A stretch of DNA of 64,000 nt from Duganella dendranthematis (lineage in GTDB: Bacteria > Pseudomonadota > Gammaproteobacteria > Burkholderiales > Burkholderiaceae_D). How positions within the stretch are numbered: position 1 is the stretch's first letter; each line of letters begins with the position of its first letter. Location: positions 248,001-312,000 of the forward strand of contig NZ_CP051684.1 in NCBI RefSeq assembly GCF_012849375.1, written 5' to 3'. The position numbers were made by a program, and so were the translations under genes. Below are positions 27,388 through 35,535 of this stretch, in pieces. The notes beneath the pieces are model-generated. The model saw nothing but the letters and a program-made list of their open reading frames with translations. It made no database searches and was not told where the DNA came from.

Positions 27388-28416
27388 ATGGCTGCGCACC
27401 CGCTTGGCTGTACCTGCTTCATCATTCCGTCCAACATGCTGCGCAAGCTGGCCGAGCAAACCCACGACCAGCACGAGCGCCACTGCCTGCTGGACACGGC
27501 CGAGTTGTCCGCCCATCTGCGCGGCCAGCGCTCCGTCGCGCCGATGACGATGGGCATTACCACCGCCGCCACCGGCGAGAAGCGCCGTACGGTCTACGAT
27601 GCCCAGAACAAGTCCAAACTGCCCGGCAAGCTGGTGCGCGGGGAGGACAGCAAAGCGTCCGCCGACAAGGCGGTCAACCAGGCCTACGACGGCGCCGGCG
27701 CCACCTACGATTTCTACCGTGAAATCCTGCAGCGCAATTCCATCGACAACAAAGGCTTGCGCATCGATTCCACCGTTCATTACCAGAACAAATTCAATAA
27801 TGCCTTCTGGAACGGCCAGCAGATGGTGTACGGCGACGGCGACGGCAAGCTGTTCATGGGCTTCACCGGCGCGGTCGACGTCATCGCCCACGAACTGACC
27901 CATGGCGTCACGCAGTACGCGGTGCCGGGCGGGCTGGTGTATGAGGGCCAGAGCGGCGCGCTCAACGAATCGATTTCCGATGTATTCGGCAGCGTGGTCA
28001 AACAATGGACGCTGAAGCAAAGCGCCGAGCAGGCCGACTGGCTGATCGGCGCCGGCATCATGGCGCCGTCGGTCGGCAAGGCGCTGCGCTCGATGGCCGA
28101 TCCCGGCAACCAGGCGCTCACCTGGTCGGGCGACGACCAGCCGAAAACCATGGCAGGATATGTGGAAAACGGCGACGTCCACACCAACTCCGGCATTCCC
28201 AACCATGCGTTTTACGCGGCTGCGATCGCGCTCAAGGGCAATGCCTGGGAAAAGGCCGCGCCGATCTGGTACAAGTCGCTGTCGCTGCTGACGCCCAACG
28301 CCACGTTTGCCGACATGGCCAAGGCCACCACGCAAGCTGGCGCGCTGCTGTACGGCGCCGATTCGGCCGAGCAGCACGCGATACAGGCGGCATGGAAAGT
28401 GGTTGGCGTCAGTTAA
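27388..28416 (+). CDS. Protealysin-like M4 metalloprotease
   Basis: This 342-residue zinc protease of the thermolysin family has catalytic HELTH at residues 168-172 (zinc ligands His168 and His172, catalytic Glu169), third ligand Glu194 in NESISDVFG, and the transition-state His in DVHTNSGIPNHAFY. It has no signal peptide. Instead about 50 N-terminal residues contain IIPSNMLRKL, equivalent to the short PPL-type propeptide of protealysins, which is far shorter than the thermolysin FTP/PepSY propeptide. Cytoplasmic or non-classical secretion is typical of this group. AGGAG precedes the ATG. An emfourin-type inhibitor gene follows 14 bases downstream. Confidence 0.93.
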   Translation: MAAHPLGCTCFIIPSNMLRKLAEQTHDQHERHCLLDTAELSAHLRGQRSVAPMTMGITTAATGEKRRTVYDAQNKSKLPGKLVRGEDSKASADKAVNQAYDGAGATYDFYREILQRNSIDNKGLRIDSTVHYQNKFNNAFWNGQQMVYGDGDGKLFMGFTGAVDVIAHELTHGVTQYAVPGGLVYEGQSGALNESISDVFGSVVKQWTLKQSAEQADWLIGAGIMAPSVGKALRSMADPGNQALTWSGDDQPKTMAGYVENGDVHTNSGIPNHAFYAAAIALKGNAWEKAAPIWYKSLSLLTPNATFADMAKATTQAGALLYGADSAEQHAIQAAWKVVGVS

Positions 28417-28430
28417 ATTAAGGAAGCATC

Positions 28431-28736
28431 ATGCGTTTGACTCTGAAATGTACCGGCGGCTTCGCCGGACCGGCCGGCGCGCAAACCCGCACCGTCGATC
28501 TGGCCAAGCTGCCGCCGGACCAGTCCAGCCAGCTGGAGCAGCTGCTGCATGCCAGCGACTTCTTCACGCTGCCGCCCAAACTGGTGAAGGAAGCGCCGAA
28601 GTCGTGGGACTTTCAATACGATCTGGAAGTGGATGACGGCGGCAAGGCGCACTGCGTGCGCTACCACCTCGACCAGGCCTCGCCTGCGCTGAAAACGCTG
28701 ACGGAAAAACTCAACGACGAGGTCGACCCGGATTAG
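28431..28736 (+). CDS. Emfourin-like inhibitor of the protealysin-like protease
   Basis: This 101-residue protein begins MRLTLKCTGGFAGPAG, the N-terminal pattern of emfourin, the proteinaceous inhibitor encoded beside protealysin in Serratia. The middle SDFFTLPPKLVKEAPKSWDF and the C-terminal strand pair fit the same small fold. There is no signal peptide, consistent with a protease that is made in the cytoplasm. It forms a two-gene operon with the M4 protease (14-base gap, AAGGAAGC ribosome site). Its stop codon overlaps, by two bases, the stop of the converging glutaredoxin-fold gene. Inhibition is inferred from family, not shown here. Confidence 0.82.
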   Translation: MRLTLKCTGGFAGPAGAQTRTVDLAKLPPDQSSQLEQLLHASDFFTLPPKLVKEAPKSWDFQYDLEVDDGGKAHCVRYHLDQASPALKTLTEKLNDEVDPD

Positions 28737-29098
28737 CCCAGCAGGCGCGCGAACTCGCCGCTGGCGATCAGCTTTTGCAGGTCGGTAGCGCCGCCGATCA
28801 GCGTGCCGTTGACGAAGATCAGCGGGAAGGTCGACCAGCCGCTCCACAGCTTGAGCGCCAGGCGCGGTCGCCATTGCGAGAAATAATTGCCGTAACTCAG
28901 GTACTTGTACGGCGTGCCCTGACCGTCCAGGATCTTGCGTGCCTTGGCTGGGAAAGGATTCAGTCCCATGCCGACCACCACCACCTTGTTGGCGGCGATG
29001 GCGGCCTCCACCTCGGCGATCAGCTCGGTGTGATAGCTGCTGATCTGCGCCAGTGCGGCGGGGTGGATGCGTGCTTGATCCAGGAGCGGTCGGGTCAT
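28733..29098 (-). CDS. Glutaredoxin-fold protein lacking all cysteines
   Basis: The 121-residue sequence matches the monothiol-glutaredoxin fold in its second half: STFPLIFVNGTLIGGATDL contains the cis-Pro (TFP) and the GG-D glutathione-contact motif. However, where the active-site Cys should be, after VVVGMG, it reads LNPFPAKARKIL, and the protein has no cysteine at all. It therefore cannot catalyse thiol exchange or ligate a cluster through Cys. A binding or regulatory role is possible. The gene converges on the inhibitor gene with overlapping stop codons. The upstream SYLF gene ends 7 bases before its start, so the two may be cotranscribed. Confidence 0.82.
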   Translation of the reverse strand: MTRPLLDQARIHPAALAQISSYHTELIAEVEAAIAANKVVVVGMGLNPFPAKARKILDGQGTPYKYLSYGNYFSQWRPRLALKLWSGWSTFPLIFVNGTLIGGATDLQKLIASGEFARLLG

Positions 29099-29105
29099 TA
29101 TTGCC

Positions 29106-29687
29106 TTATAAGTCGAGTTTGGAAATTTTGGTGCCTTCGAGATTCAGGTTCGCCATCAGGCCGCCGTTGGTCAGCACGAAGGCCTGGATCGGATTGTTGG
29201 CGGTGGCCGTGTCGACCTCGCCATTGGCGCCCACTTTGATCAGCGCCACCGAGCCGTCAACACCAGCGGTCCAGCCTTTGCCGTTGCGGAATTTATCCAG
29301 CGCTTCGCGGCTCATGAACAGCAGCACCACGGCCTTCGATTGCGCGCCGGCCTGGAAGCCGACCGATACCGAAGCGACGCTGTAATAGTCCGCCACCTGG
29401 CCGCCGGTGCGCAGCACGCCCTTGCCGTATTCGCCGCCGACCACCAGGCCTGCCGCCACCACATTCGGGAACACCAGTACGCCGTTGGCCTTGTGGACCA
29501 GCTCGCGCGAACCTTTTACTTCTTTGTACAGGCGCTCCAGCGTGTTGTAGGAACCCTGTTCGATTTCCGTCTTCACGGCGGCCGAGCTTGGCTTGGCGGC
29601 GCCGGTGGTGGTGGTGCAGCCACCCAGCGCCAGACCAGCGAAAGCGACAGCGGCGGTAGCGCGCATCAGGAAAGTACGTTTTTGCAT
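29106..29687 (-). CDS. SYLF-domain (YSC84-type) lipoprotein
   Basis: This 193-residue protein has a lipoprotein signal ending LALGGC with lipidated Cys24, followed by a Thr-rich linker and a SYLF domain. Recognisable pieces are NGVLVFPNVVAAGLVVGGEYGKGVL, seen as NGVLVFP plus VGGEYGKG, and SVSVGFQAGAQSKAVVLLFM. SYLF domains bind phospholipids; bacterial members are envelope proteins of unclear role. Length is typical. A ribosome site (GGAGACTTCC) precedes the ATG. The protein is probably anchored in the outer membrane facing the periplasm, as no Asp follows the lipidated Cys. Confidence 0.88.
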   Translation of the reverse strand: MQKRTFLMRATAAVAFAGLALGGCTTTTGAAKPSSAAVKTEIEQGSYNTLERLYKEVKGSRELVHKANGVLVFPNVVAAGLVVGGEYGKGVLRTGGQVADYYSVASVSVGFQAGAQSKAVVLLFMSREALDKFRNGKGWTAGVDGSVALIKVGANGEVDTATANNPIQAFVLTNGGLMANLNLEGTKISKLDL

Positions 29688-29774
29688 GGAAGTCTCCAGT
29701 AAGTGTGGATTAAACAGACCATTGTTTCATCTTCTACATTACCACGCTATCTCTCTTCCGTAGCACACCGCAGC

Positions 29775-31922
29775 TCAACGATTGGCGAAGGCCAGCCGCT
29801 TGCCTTCGCGCAGCATGGCGGCGAAATCGGCCGCCGGCACCGGCTGGCTGAACAGGTAGCCTTGCAGCTGGTCGCAGCCGAGTTCGCGCAGGAAAGCCAT
29901 CTGCTCGGCCGTCTCCACACCCTCCGCCACAATCTCCTGGCGCAGCTGCTGCGCCATGGTGACGATGGCGCGGGCGATGGCGCAATCGTTTTCTTCATAC
30001 GGCAGGCCGATGACGAAGGAACGGTCGATCTTCAAGGTGCTGATCGGGAATTTCTTCAGGTACGCCAGGCTGGAATAGCCGGTACCGAAGTCGTCCAGCG
30101 CCAGCGCCATGCCCATCGCCACCAGCTGGTTCATGATGGCGATCACCTTGTCGGTGCCGCGCACCAGCAGGCTTTCCGTAATTTCCAGGTTGATCTGGTC
30201 CGGCTGCACCTGATGACGCTCCAGCACCGCCGCTATGCGATTCGGCAACTCGGCGTCGAACTGGCGCGCCGACAGGTTGACCGCGATCGGCGGCGTGATC
30301 ATATTGGCGTCGCGCCATTCGCGTACCTGGCGGCAGGCTTCTTCCAGCACCCAGGCGCCGAGATCGAGGATCAAGCCGGTCTCTTCCGCCACCGGGATGA
30401 ACACGCCCGGCGACACCAGCCCGCGCAACGGATGGCGCCAGCGAAGCAGCGCCTCGGCGCCGACGATGCGGCCGCTGCGCAGGCTGACCTTGGGCTGGTA
30501 ATACAGCTGCAACTCGTTATTTTGCAGCGCCTGCCGCAACTCGCTTTCGATGCGCAGATGCTCCTTGGCGCGCTGGTTCATCTCTTCGCTGTAGAACAGG
30601 AAGTTGGACTCGATGCTCTGCCCCGCCTTGGCCACCGCCACGTCGGCGTAGCGGATCAGCGTCGGCACGTCGGCGCCGTCCTCGTTGTAGACCGTGATGC
30701 CGACATGCGCGCCGACTTGCAGGCTGTGGCCGGCGATGGCGATCGGCGCCGCCAGCGCGGCCAGCAATTTTTCGGCGACGATGCCGGCATGTTCGCGTTT
30801 TTCCACGTGCAGCAGCGCGATCGCGAAACGGTGGCCGTCCAGCCGCGCCAGCACGTCGGCTTCGCGCAGCGTGGCGCGGAAGATGCGGCCGATTTCGCAC
30901 AGCAGCTCATTGCCGAGATCGTGGCCCAGCGTGTCGCTGATCGCGCCCAAGCGGGTGATTTCCACCACCAGCAGCGCGCCGTGCTCGCCGGAGCGCTTGG
31001 TCTCGGTCAGCGCCTGGCCCACCAGCGTGGTTAGCAGGCACAGGTTCGGCAGCCCGGTCAGCGGATCGTAGTTGGCCATGCGTTGCATGCGCGCCTCGGC
31101 GTCCTTGTGCACGCTGATATCGGAGAACAGCGAGAAGGTATGACTGATCTTGCCATGCTGGTCGCGCACTGCGCTGATGGTCACCGACTGCGGGAACAGC
31201 TCGCCATTCTTGCGCTTGCCGATGATCTCGCCGCGCCACGGCCCGCCGCCCTGCATGGCGCTGCGCACCTTGGCGCGGAAGTCGGCGTCGTGCACGCCGG
31301 AGCGCAGCAGGTCGGGCGTTTTGCCGATCGATTCAGCCGGCGTATAGCCGGTGATGCGGGTGAACGAGGAATTGATCGAGACGATGCGTTCATGCGCGTC
31401 GGTGATCAGCACGCCCTGCTCGCTGTCCTCGATGATGCGCGCGTGCAGGTTGACCTTGTCGAGGTCGGACAGCGTCTGATTGGCTTGCGACAGCGTCACC
31501 AGCATGCCGCCGTCGTCGGGACGCAGCTCGATGTCCAGGTGCACCCAGATGATCTCGCCGTTCTTCTTGCGGCGGCGCACTTCGGTGCGGGCGGCCGAAG
31601 CGCCGGGGTCGTGGTCGAAGAACAGTTCGGCGATATTGCCGTCGTCGTCATCCTCGGCGTACAGGAACAGCACGTGCTGGCCGGTCACTTCGTCGGCCGT
31701 GTAGCCGAACATCTGCTGCGCGCCAATGCTCCAGGCGGTGACGTAACCGGTCAGGTCGAGCGCCAGCGTGGCGTCCTGCGGCGGCAGGTCGGCCGGCTTG
31801 ATCGCCGCCTGCGCCTGGTGAAGGGCGGCGTCCAGTGCGGTCAGGGTCTGCGCCAGCGCGTCGCCTTGCTCGTTCCGTGCTTGGCGGCTCAGTGCAAGAC
31901 AACGCTGGATCGCATCATGCAT
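29775..31922 (-). CDS. PAS-PAS-(degenerate GGDEF)-EAL c-di-GMP phosphodiesterase
   Basis: The 715-residue cytoplasmic protein has an N-terminal helical part, two PAS domains (second one with TGYTPAESIGKTPDLLRSG), a GGDEF-fold domain, and an EAL domain. The signature GGDEF is replaced by LDGHRF within DVLARLDGHRFAIAL, so cyclase activity is not expected. The EAL domain keeps EALLRWRHP, NLEITES, DDFGTGYSS and EGVET, which supply the metal ligands and catalytic Glu, so c-di-GMP hydrolysis is likely. I chose the ATG at 31922, which overlaps the HDOD gene stop by eight bases; a longer frame upstream lies inside the HDOD gene. Expressed together, the two probably form one signalling output. Confidence 0.9.
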   Translation of the reverse strand: MHDAIQRCLALSRQARNEQGDALAQTLTALDAALHQAQAAIKPADLPPQDATLALDLTGYVTAWSIGAQQMFGYTADEVTGQHVLFLYAEDDDDGNIAELFFDHDPGASAARTEVRRRKKNGEIIWVHLDIELRPDDGGMLVTLSQANQTLSDLDKVNLHARIIEDSEQGVLITDAHERIVSINSSFTRITGYTPAESIGKTPDLLRSGVHDADFRAKVRSAMQGGGPWRGEIIGKRKNGELFPQSVTISAVRDQHGKISHTFSLFSDISVHKDAEARMQRMANYDPLTGLPNLCLLTTLVGQALTETKRSGEHGALLVVEITRLGAISDTLGHDLGNELLCEIGRIFRATLREADVLARLDGHRFAIALLHVEKREHAGIVAEKLLAALAAPIAIAGHSLQVGAHVGITVYNEDGADVPTLIRYADVAVAKAGQSIESNFLFYSEEMNQRAKEHLRIESELRQALQNNELQLYYQPKVSLRSGRIVGAEALLRWRHPLRGLVSPGVFIPVAEETGLILDLGAWVLEEACRQVREWRDANMITPPIAVNLSARQFDAELPNRIAAVLERHQVQPDQINLEITESLLVRGTDKVIAIMNQLVAMGMALALDDFGTGYSSLAYLKKFPISTLKIDRSFVIGLPYEENDCAIARAIVTMAQQLRQEIVAEGVETAEQMAFLRELGCDQLQGYLFSQPVPAADFAAMLREGKRLAFANR

Positions 31923-32898
31923 GGCCGCTACCCGCTTTGCCTGCCGTGACGTCCTGCATCCACAGGAAGGCGTCGATGACGATGCGGTTGTAGGTGCCGG
32001 CATCCAGCGGCAGCGCCGCCAGGCAGCCATCGAGCGCGTCGTGGTCTTCGCGCTCGGCGGACTCCACCACGCACAGCAGCTGACCCAGTTCGCCCTCGTG
32101 CGCCAGCAGCGCCTGCTGCACGGCGTCGCTGATGGTCAGCGGTTTCATCACTTCTTCCAGCGGCAGGCCGAACAGCACGCCCAGCAGCGAGAACATGCCC
32201 ACCATGAAGGCCTGCTCCTGGTGCGGCTTGTCTTCGCCGCAGGCCTTAGACAGCAGTTCCATCATGCGCGCCCGCACCGCCACCCGCGCCAGCAGCATGG
32301 CCGAGCGTGGATCGCCTTCGCGCGACGAGAACAGCATCAGGTTCAGCCAGCGCCGCAGTTGCGCGCGGCCGAGGATCAGGATGGCTTGCGAAAAACTGGT
32401 GACGCGGCGGCCGGTGCCCATGCCGAGCGAATTGACCAGCCGCAGTAGGTGATACGACAGCGTCGGGTCTTGCCGCAGTAGCGCCTCGATTTCGTGGGTA
32501 TCGGCATCGGCCGACACCAGTTGCACCAGTTGCAGCGCCAGTGCGCGCGAGGCAGCCTGCGTGCCGACCGCCTTCGGTGGCGGCGCCAGGAACCAGTCGC
32601 CTTCGATCCAGTTGACGCCGGGCGGCAGTTCCTTCGGCAGCACGTCATCGGCCCGCACCACCTTGTCGGCCGCCAGCGCTTGCCATCCGGCTTGCGCCAG
32701 CGCCTGATGCGGCGCCTGGTCGATGCCGGCGCGGTAGAAGCAATGCATGCCGCCGTTGGCGAGTTCTTCAAGTAGTTTCACCGGCGGTTCCGACGCGCGT
32801 GCCGGCACGCCGCCGGCGTCCAGCAGCAAGGCTGCCGGACTGCCTTTACGGTCAGCCAACAAATGCAGCAATACAGGCGTGGCGATTAGTGCGGTCAT
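31915..32898 (-). CDS. HDOD-domain signalling protein
   Basis: This 327-residue protein has an HDOD domain at about residues 125-310, with the typical LLRQDPTLSYHLLRLVNS helix and the FSQAILILGRAQLRRWLNLML segment. The first 110 residues look like a remnant of an EAL fold, as in YuxH-type EAL-HDOD proteins, but lack EAL catalytic motifs (a variant NWIEGDWF is seen). HDOD proteins scaffold c-di-GMP and other signalling. It overlaps the EAL phosphodiesterase gene by eight bases and is separated from the LysR gene by 39 bases on the same strand. No metal-dependent HD pair is seen. Confidence 0.87.
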   Translation of the reverse strand: MTALIATPVLLHLLADRKGSPAALLLDAGGVPARASEPPVKLLEELANGGMHCFYRAGIDQAPHQALAQAGWQALAADKVVRADDVLPKELPPGVNWIEGDWFLAPPPKAVGTQAASRALALQLVQLVSADADTHEIEALLRQDPTLSYHLLRLVNSLGMGTGRRVTSFSQAILILGRAQLRRWLNLMLFSSREGDPRSAMLLARVAVRARMMELLSKACGEDKPHQEQAFMVGMFSLLGVLFGLPLEEVMKPLTISDAVQQALLAHEGELGQLLCVVESAEREDHDALDGCLAALPLDAGTYNRIVIDAFLWMQDVTAGKAGSGHA

Positions 32899-32937
32899 GA
32901 CATGGTCCGTTCAGTGGTTCTGCTATGTTGCCCGAAA

Positions 32938-33876
32938 CTATTGGCCTTGGTCAACTTTATGATGGGGCAGATGGCTCAGCAAGCGCTCGAACAGGCCGGG
33001 CCGCCGCATACGCTCGATCCACCAGTTCAACGCGGCGCCGTTTTCGCCGCTGCGCCAGGCCAGGTAGAAGGTCTCGGCCGGTTTTGGTTCTTCCACCGGC
33101 TTTTCCACCAGCAGCCCCTGGGCGATGGCGTAGCGGGCGCACGGTTCGGGCAGGAAACCGAAGCCCATGCCGGCCAGCTGGTACTGGTACTTGGTCTTCA
33201 TGTCCGGCACGGTCAGCGTGTCCTGCCCCAGCAACAGGCCGACGGTGCGCGGCGCCATCTTGCGGGCGGAATCGGCCACGCTGATGGCACGGTAATTTTG
33301 CAGGTGCGTGCGGCTCAGCTTGCCCTCGACAGCGGCCAACGGATGCGACGGCGCCACCGCGAACACGAAATCGATCTTGCCGATCGGCTCGGACACATAA
33401 CCGCCGCCGGCCGGACCGTCGCCGGCCGCCCCCACCAGCAGGTCGGCGCGCCGCTCGATCAAGGCTTCCCAGGTGCCGGACAGCGCTTCCTGCACGATGC
33501 GCAGCCGCGTTTGCTGGGCGACGTCATAGAAGGCCGGCACGTCGTCATGGAACAGACAGGCCGAAAACATCGAATCCATGCCGACCGCCAGCTCGGTTTC
33601 CCAGCCCGAAGCGACGCGGCGCACGCGGTGTTCCAGGTCCAGCGCCGCCTTAAGCAGGTAGCGGCCCTCTTTCAGAAGTTCAGCCCCGGCCGCCGTCAGC
33701 TCGACGCGCGGGCCGTTACGTTCGAAAACTTGCACACCGAGATCGTCCTCCAGCTTGCTGACGGTATAGGAAATTGTCGAGGGAACGCGGTGCAATTCCT
33801 TCCCTGCGGCAGAGAAAGACCCTCGCCGGTCGATAGCGTCAACGATTTGCAGGGCTTCCAGGCTGAGTCTGAGCAT
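32938..33876 (-). CDS. LysR-family transcriptional regulator (divergent from pirin)
   Basis: The 312-residue regulator has an N-terminal winged helix-turn-helix (IVDAIDRRGSFSAAGKELH, then STISYTVSKLEDDLGVQVFERN) and a C-terminal periplasmic-binding-protein-like effector domain. This arrangement and length are typical of LysR proteins. It is transcribed divergently from the pirin gene with a 154-base gap; LysR regulators adjacent to pirin genes are common and usually activate them. A TTATCGATAA palindrome lies just upstream of its start and may be its own operator. The effector is unknown. Confidence 0.93.
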   Translation of the reverse strand: MLRLSLEALQIVDAIDRRGSFSAAGKELHRVPSTISYTVSKLEDDLGVQVFERNGPRVELTAAGAELLKEGRYLLKAALDLEHRVRRVASGWETELAVGMDSMFSACLFHDDVPAFYDVAQQTRLRIVQEALSGTWEALIERRADLLVGAAGDGPAGGGYVSEPIGKIDFVFAVAPSHPLAAVEGKLSRTHLQNYRAISVADSARKMAPRTVGLLLGQDTLTVPDMKTKYQYQLAGMGFGFLPEPCARYAIAQGLLVEKPVEEPKPAETFYLAWRSGENGAALNWWIERMRRPGLFERLLSHLPHHKVDQGQ

Positions 33877-33882
33877 TCGAAT

Positions 33883-33892
33883 TTATCGATAA
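33883..33892. promoter_or_regulatory. Palindrome in the LysR-pirin divergent region, possible operator
   Basis: TTATCGATAA is a perfect ten-base palindrome, framed by further T and A residues that approximate the LysR T-N11-A consensus. It begins seven bases upstream of the LysR start codon. A TACAAT hexamer at 33936-33941 could be the pirin -10. Confidence 0.4.
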
Positions 33893-34030
33893 TAGAGGGG
33901 TAAATTTTCCGTTTTTTTAATCCCGAACACAGGTCTACAATGTGATTCATGGATGCAGCGATACGGAAGACGGCAGCAAAAAACGCTTTCAAAATTATCG
34001 CACATTAACTCACAAGAAACGGAGCTCATC

Positions 34031-34735
34031 ATGTTACAAGTACGCCATTCTGATTCCCGCGGCAAAGCTAACCACGGCTGGCTGGATTCCAAACACAGCT
34101 TCTCGTTTGGTCACTACCATGACCCGGAGCACGTCGGTTTCGGTCCGTTGCTGGTGATTAATGAAGACCAGGTACAGGGCGGCCAGGGCTTCGGCACCCA
34201 CGGTCACCGCGACATGGAGATTATCTCCTACGTGCTGAGCGGCGCGCTGGAACACAAGGACAGCATGGGCACCGGTTCGGTGCTGCACTACGGCGACGTC
34301 CAGCGCATGAGCGCCGGCACCGGTGTGCGTCACAGCGAGTACAACGGCGACCGCAGCCAGCAAGTGCACTTCCTGCAAATTTGGATTCAGCCGAACGAAC
34401 TGGGCATTCCACCGAGCTACGAGGAAAAGCACTTCACGCCGGAGCACAAAAAAGGCAAATTGGCGCTGATCGCGTCCAACGATGGCCGCAACGGCTCGGT
34501 GCTGATTCACCAGAAAGCATCGATCTACGCTTCCATCATGGATGAAGGCGACCACCTGAAACATACGCTGGACGAAGACCGCCTCGGCTATGTCCATGTG
34601 ATCCGCGGCGCGGTCACAGTCAACGGCGTGCACCTGAAACAGGGCGACGCGCTGAAGATCAGCGATGAAACGCTGGTGACGCTGGAACAAGCGGAAGAAG
34701 CCGAACTGCTGTTGTTCGACCTGCCAAAACAATAA
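34031..34735 (+). CDS. Pirin family protein, YhhW-type (quercetin dioxygenase-like)
   Basis: The 234-residue bicupin has the four metal ligands of pirin at the canonical positions: His57 and His59 (THGHRDME), His101 and Glu103 (GVRHSE). Escherichia coli YhhW, the closest named relative in architecture, has quercetinase activity. The sequence [20 protein letters not shown] near the N-terminus and [14 protein letters not shown] are family hallmarks. I use the ATG at 34031 because GGAGCTC precedes it and because the family begins at this point. It diverges from a LysR gene that probably controls it. Native substrate is unknown. Confidence 0.93.
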   Translation: MLQVRHSDSRGKANHGWLDSKHSFSFGHYHDPEHVGFGPLLVINEDQVQGGQGFGTHGHRDMEIISYVLSGALEHKDSMGTGSVLHYGDVQRMSAGTGVRHSEYNGDRSQQVHFLQIWIQPNELGIPPSYEEKHFTPEHKKGKLALIASNDGRNGSVLIHQKASIYASIMDEGDHLKHTLDEDRLGYVHVIRGAVTVNGVHLKQGDALKISDETLVTLEQAEEAELLLFDLPKQ

Positions 34736-34743
34736 GGGTCTGC

Positions 34744-34760
34744 AGGCCCGAGGGGGGCCT
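34744..34760 (+). repeat. Hairpin after the pirin gene
   Basis: AGGCCC and GGGCCT pair around a five-base GAGGG loop, nine bases after the pirin stop. No T tract follows. It could stabilise the mRNA 3' end. Confidence 0.35.
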
Positions 34761-34794
34761 CAGAAACATTTCCGCCAGTTTTGGTATCATGAAG

Positions 34795-34835
34795 GGCGCG
34801 CCGGGTCTGTTGGAACAGCCCGGCGCGCCTTTTTT
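34795..34835 (+). terminator. Strong rho-independent terminator between pirin and ribA
   Basis: GGCGCGCCGGG (34795-34805) pairs perfectly with CCCGGCGCGCC (34819-34829). Inside it CTGT and ACAG pair around a TGGA loop with one bulged T. Six T residues follow (34830-34835). It ends 31 bases before the ribA ATG, so it could end the pirin transcript or act as an attenuator in a ribA leader. No FMN-riboswitch sequence is seen upstream. Confidence 0.85.
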
Positions 34836-34866
34836 ACCTTATATGAACAGAATAAAGAGCAAAACC

Positions 34867-35520
34867 ATGTCGCAGAGCGCAGAAATCCCGTCCCAGGACG
34901 AACTGAACTACGTTACCTCCTGCGCCCTGCCGACTCCCTGGGCCCAGTTCACCTTGCACGCCTTTGTCGAAAAGGCCACCGGCAAGGAGCACCTGGCCAT
35001 GGTGCTGGGCGATATCGGCGACGGCGAGCCGGTGCTGGCCCGCGTCCATTCGGAATGCCTGACCGGCGATGTGCTGTTCTCGCAGCGCTGCGACTGCGGC
35101 GCCCAGCTGGAAGGCGCGCTGAAGAAGATTGCCGAACAAGGCCGCGGCGTGCTGCTTTACCTGCGTCAGGAAGGCCGCGGCATTGGCCTGATCAACAAGA
35201 TCCGCGCCTACCGCCTGCAGGAAGCCGGCGCCGATACGGTGCAAGCCAATGAACAACTGGGCTTCAAGCCGGATCAGCGCACCTACGGCCTGGTGCAGCC
35301 GATGCTGGCGCAGTTCGGCGTGAAAAGCCTGCGCCTGATGACCAATAATCCGCGTAAGATCGATGCCATGACCAAACTGGGCATTGAAGTGGCCGAGCGC
35401 GTTCCGCTGCTGGTCAACCGCAATGCCTTCAACCAGTATTATCTGGATACCAAGGCCGCCAAGCTGGGCCACATGATGACGCCGCTGACGCCGGCGCCGG
35501 TGGAGGATGGTGCGCTGTAA
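34867..35520 (+). CDS. ribA: GTP cyclohydrolase II
   Basis: This 217-residue enzyme opens GTP to form the first riboflavin-pathway intermediate (2,5-diamino-6-ribosylamino-pyrimidinone phosphate). The zinc-binding cysteines lie in [17 protein letters not shown], and the GTP-binding and catalytic region in [17 protein letters not shown] and [11 protein letters not shown]. It is a stand-alone RibA, not fused to RibB. I start at MSQSAE (34867); an upstream in-frame ATG at 34843 would add MNRIKSKT but lacks a ribosome site. No other rib gene is adjacent. Confidence 0.95.
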   Translation: MSQSAEIPSQDELNYVTSCALPTPWAQFTLHAFVEKATGKEHLAMVLGDIGDGEPVLARVHSECLTGDVLFSQRCDCGAQLEGALKKIAEQGRGVLLYLRQEGRGIGLINKIRAYRLQEAGADTVQANEQLGFKPDQRTYGLVQPMLAQFGVKSLRLMTNNPRKIDAMTKLGIEVAERVPLLVNRNAFNQYYLDTKAAKLGHMMTPLTPAPVEDGAL

Positions 35521-35535
35521 CGTTTGAAGGAATGC

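Noticed and set aside
34741..34866. FMN riboswitch upstream of ribA
   Set aside because: The conserved AGGGGC...CCGGCGG RFN core is absent and the gap is too short.
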